Source: Alphaproteobacteria bacterium AO1-B
GTDB lineage: Bacteria > Pseudomonadota > Alphaproteobacteria > Rhizobiales > Stappiaceae
Direction of reading: 5' to 3'
NCBI GenBank assembly: GCA_001890945.1
Contig: MLAX01000004.1
Coordinates: forward strand, 620,001 to 684,000
Length of the DNA stretch: 64,000 bases
In this document: positions 61,839 to 64,000 of the stretch, piece after piece
How positions within the stretch are numbered: the first letter of the stretch is position 1
Layout of the letters: each line of letters opens with the position of its first letter
Position numbers and translations under genes: made by a program
The notes under the pieces: generated by a model
What the model was told of the DNA's origin: nothing
Seen by the model: only the letters and a program-made list of their open reading frames with translations
Database searches by the model: none

Positions 61839-61860
61839 GTGTCCGGGGTTCCCCGGGCAC
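61839..61860 (+). other. Intercistronic hairpin after binding-protein gene
   Basis: GTGTCCGGG pairs with CCCGGGCAC (9 bp, one T-G pair) around GTTC. It lies 18 bases after the binding-protein stop and 30 before the first permease start. No T-tract follows. Confidence 0.7.
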
Positions 61861-61890
61861 TTCCTGTGATGTTTAACGGACAAAGGCTCC

Positions 61891-62826
61891 ATGACGGACC
61901 AAAGCCATCTATTTCTACATTCCCGGACAGCGGCAGCCGCGGGCAAACAGGCGAGGCCGTCGTTTCAGTGGAGTCGTTTGCCGAACAATCTGGCTGGTTG
62001 GCTGCTGTCCCTACCGCTCACAGTCGTTTTGTTTTTTTTCCTGGTGCTTCCGATTTGCATGATTGTTGTCGTCAGCTTTTGGGGGGCGACCGAGTTTTCG
62101 ATCTATCCGGCGTTCCAGTTTGACAATTACGAGTTCCTGCTGACATCGCCGGTCACCTATCAAGTGTTCTGGAACACCCTTAAATATGCCTTGATTACCT
62201 GGTTTTTCACTTTGGTAATCGGCTTCACCGTTTCCTACTTCCTGGCATTCCATGTGCGTTCACTAACTTGGCAGATCGTGTTGTTTCTGCTTTGCACTAT
62301 CCCGTTTTGGACGTCCAACATCATCCGCATGATTTCCTGGATCCCCTTTCTGGGGCGGAACGGGATTGCCAATTCCACCTTGATGTCCATGGGCGTCATC
62401 GATGAGCCATTGGAATGGCTGCTTTTTTCAGATTTCTCGGTGATCCTGGCCTTCGTGCACCTGTACACGCTGTTCATGGTTGTGCCGATCTTCAACACCA
62501 TGATGCGGATCGACATATCCCTGATCGAAGCGGCGCGGGATACCGGCGCATCGGGTTATCAGACCCTTACGAACGTCATTATTCCACTCACCAAACCCGG
62601 CATCATGATCGGGTCCATTTTCGTGATCACGCTTGTGATGGGAGACTTCATCACAGTCCGATTCATGTCCGGCAGCCAGAAGGCTAATGTCGGCCGTCTG
62701 ATTTCCAATGACATCGCGCTTTTGCAGTATCCGTCAGCCGCCGCAACCGCTGTGATTCTTCTGATTACGGTGCTTTTGGTGATTTCGATCCTGCTGCGCT
62801 TTGTCGATATTCGAAAGGAGCTGTGA
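61891..62826 (+). CDS. ABC permease, PotB-like
   Basis: This 311-residue integral membrane protein has six predicted helices, with the first at about 36-62 after a polar N-terminus. The EAA loop is near 211-231 (LIEAARDTGASGYQTLTNVI, followed by IPLTKPG). It pairs with the PotC-like permease that starts three bases after its stop. AAAGG precedes the ATG. The family imports polyamines, iron or other cations and organic ligands. Confidence 0.9.
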   Translation: MTDQSHLFLHSRTAAAAGKQARPSFQWSRLPNNLAGWLLSLPLTVVLFFFLVLPICMIVVVSFWGATEFSIYPAFQFDNYEFLLTSPVTYQVFWNTLKYALITWFFTLVIGFTVSYFLAFHVRSLTWQIVLFLLCTIPFWTSNIIRMISWIPFLGRNGIANSTLMSMGVIDEPLEWLLFSDFSVILAFVHLYTLFMVVPIFNTMMRIDISLIEAARDTGASGYQTLTNVIIPLTKPGIMIGSIFVITLVMGDFITVRFMSGSQKANVGRLISNDIALLQYPSAAATAVILLITVLLVISILLRFVDIRKEL

Positions 62827-62829
62827 TCC

Positions 62830-63669
62830 ATGGAAAAACGCAGCCGATCCTTTTATGTACTCGCCACGTTCTTTGCGCTGTTCCTGGTGTTTCTTTATGG
62901 TCCAACGCTCACCATCGGCATTCTGAGTTTTCAAGGTCCGGGCGGTGGACTGACATTTCCGATGCGCGGCGTGTCGATCTATTGGTTCCGCGATCTGTTT
63001 GAACAGCAGGCTGTTGGAGACATCTGGGGCAGCTTCTTCCGGTCCATCACGCTTGGGCTGATGGTGATGGTGACGACGGTGATTGTCTCGGTGATGGGCG
63101 GATTGGCATTCCGCAAACGCTTTGCTGGCTCAAGCGTTCTCTTTTATCTGATCATCACGTCCCTGGTGATCCCATCCGTTCTGATCTCCCTTGGCGTAGG
63201 TCTGATTTTCTCCCAAGCCGGGTTGGCTGTGCATTGGTCGACCTCCGGATATGGATCTCAACTCACTTGGACCCTGCCGTTCGGGCTGCTCATCATGTTT
63301 GCGGTCTTCAACCGCTTCGACAAATCCTATGAGGAAGCTGCGAGGGATCAAGGTGCGTCTGCCTGGCAGACCATCCGCTACGTGGTGTTGCCGATCATAG
63401 CCCCTATGCTCATTGGCGTGGCGCTTTTTGGTTTCACCCTGTCCTACGACGAATTTGCCCGCACGCTTCTCACCGCGGGCAGCTACAACACGCTGCCCCT
63501 TGAAATCTATGGCATGACGACGAACGTCACGACGCCGGTCATCTTCGCGCTGGGAACGCTGACAACGCTGTTCTCCTTCGGGATCATCGGGATCTTTTTG
63601 ACAGTCGTGTTGCTGATCAACCGGCGGCGATCCAGGCACGGATCGGATGCCGGTAAAGGCATGGTCTAG
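62830..63669 (+). CDS. ABC permease, PotC-like
   Basis: This 279-residue membrane protein has six predicted helices, with the first at about 8-30 (FYVLATFFALFLVFLYGPTL). The EAA loop is near 166-186 (YEEAARDQGASAWQTIRYVV followed by LPIIAPM). It completes the heterodimeric channel with the PotB-like subunit. The conserved FTLSYDEFARTLLT segment near 203 is characteristic of PotC. The racemase gene begins 13 bases after its stop, so the two are probably co-transcribed. Confidence 0.9.
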   Translation: MEKRSRSFYVLATFFALFLVFLYGPTLTIGILSFQGPGGGLTFPMRGVSIYWFRDLFEQQAVGDIWGSFFRSITLGLMVMVTTVIVSVMGGLAFRKRFAGSSVLFYLIITSLVIPSVLISLGVGLIFSQAGLAVHWSTSGYGSQLTWTLPFGLLIMFAVFNRFDKSYEEAARDQGASAWQTIRYVVLPIIAPMLIGVALFGFTLSYDEFARTLLTAGSYNTLPLEIYGMTTNVTTPVIFALGTLTTLFSFGIIGIFLTVVLLINRRRSRHGSDAGKGMV

Positions 63670-63682
63670 TGGCAGTGACCCG

Positions 63683-64000
63683 ATGACACATCACCACATA
63701 CTCGTCATCAATCCGAACACGACGGTTTCGATGACGGAAAAGATTGCCGTGGCCGCCCGTCAGGTAGCTTCCCCGGCAACCAGAGTTACGGCTGTCAACC
63801 CTGCGGACGGCCCAAAGGTCATCCAGGGGCCAGATGATGGCGCTGCTGCATTGCCAGGACTGTTTGATCTCTTTGACCGGACACTGCAAGCCAATCCGAA
63901 GATTACTGCCGTTGTGATCGCCTGTTTTGACGACACCGGTTTGTTTGAGTTGAAAAAACGATCACCGGTACCGGTGATTGGGATCGGTGAGGCTGCCTAT
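63683..64000 (+). CDS. Aspartate/glutamate/hydantoin racemase family protein, partial
   Basis: The gene runs off the right edge, so 106 codons are seen. It starts HHILVINPNTTVSMTEKIAV, the NPNT motif typical of hydantoin racemases (HyuA/HyuE) and allantoin racemase. The first catalytic cysteine is in VVIACFDDTGLFEL near residue 80; the second lies outside the window. It is co-directional with and close to the PotC-like gene. Together with the amidase at 56910 it suggests catabolism of a hydantoin or N-carbamoyl amino acid. Other Asp/Glu racemase-superfamily activities remain possible. Confidence 0.85.
   Translation, partial: MTHHHILVINPNTTVSMTEKIAVAARQVASPATRVTAVNPADGPKVIQGPDDGAAALPGLFDLFDRTLQANPKITAVVIACFDDTGLFELKKRSPVPVIGIGEAAY

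Noticed and set aside
1..64000. tRNA, rRNA, CRISPR arrays, insertion sequences, prophage, attachment sites and replication origins
   Set aside because: I looked on both strands and found no repeat arrays, transposase or integrase genes, or RNA genes that could be supported by eye.

Overview
This is a 64-kb stretch of bacterial chromosome or large replicon, densely packed with catabolic operons. The moderately GC-rich composition, the abundance of TRAP, TTT and ABC importers, and the gene families point to an alphaproteobacterium. The best family clues are TcuAB, an FrcBCA-type sugar importer and a D-tartrate dehydratase matching the Bradyrhizobium enzyme. A marine Stappia/Labrenzia/Roseibium-like or rhizobial relative would fit, but that is inference. 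I see no rRNA, tRNA, CRISPR array, insertion sequence or phage gene.

Layout. (A) 1-3726: a polyol-type ABC importer (binding protein, two permeases, the second cut by the window edge) with its own LacI repressor and a palindromic operator. (B) 4025-15123: a tricarballylate/aconitate module made of LysR, TcuA, TcuB, a TctDE-like two-component system, a TTT importer (TctC plus fused TctA-TctB), a PrpF-family isomerase and a 2-hydroxyacid dehydrogenase. (C) 15152-24048: an acid-sugar operon with a TRAP importer, a small monooxygenase-fold protein, a metallo-beta-lactamase-fold hydrolase, a DUF1537 kinase, a class II aldolase-type decarboxylase and an isopropylmalate-dehydrogenase-like enzyme. 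Facing it are a Gfo/Idh/MocA dehydrogenase and a GntR regulator. (D) 24153-29897: a GcvA-like LysR facing an unassigned five-gene operon: DUF1185, alpha/beta hydrolase, flavin reductase fused to a decayed Nudix-like domain, luciferase-like monooxygenase and aldehyde dehydrogenase. (E) 29953-43092: a full inositol regulon (iolD-C-B-J-G, an idh-iolE-idh operon, a LacI repressor and an ABC importer) with two matching 18-bp operators.

(F) 43356-49895: a betaine-type ABC importer sharing an operon with a D-cysteine desulfhydrase/L-cysteate lyase-like PLP enzyme and a hydrolase, with a divergent LysR. (G) 50029-56426: D-tartrate dehydratase and an aldo/keto reductase facing a 2-hydroxyacid dehydrogenase with a second TTT importer. 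(H) 56910-64000: an amidase/carbamoylase, a GntR regulator, a polyamine-type ABC importer and the start of a hydantoin/Asp-Glu racemase, suggesting uptake and hydrolysis of N-carbamoyl or hydantoin-like compounds.

Most modules follow one plan: a dedicated importer, a dedicated regulator and a short catabolic enzyme set. All seven periplasmic binding-protein genes, although they belong to three unrelated transporter classes, are followed at once by a strong hairpin before the permease or ATPase gene. The most promising candidates for undescribed biology are the DUF1185/flavin-monooxygenase operon (D) and the acid-sugar operon (C).
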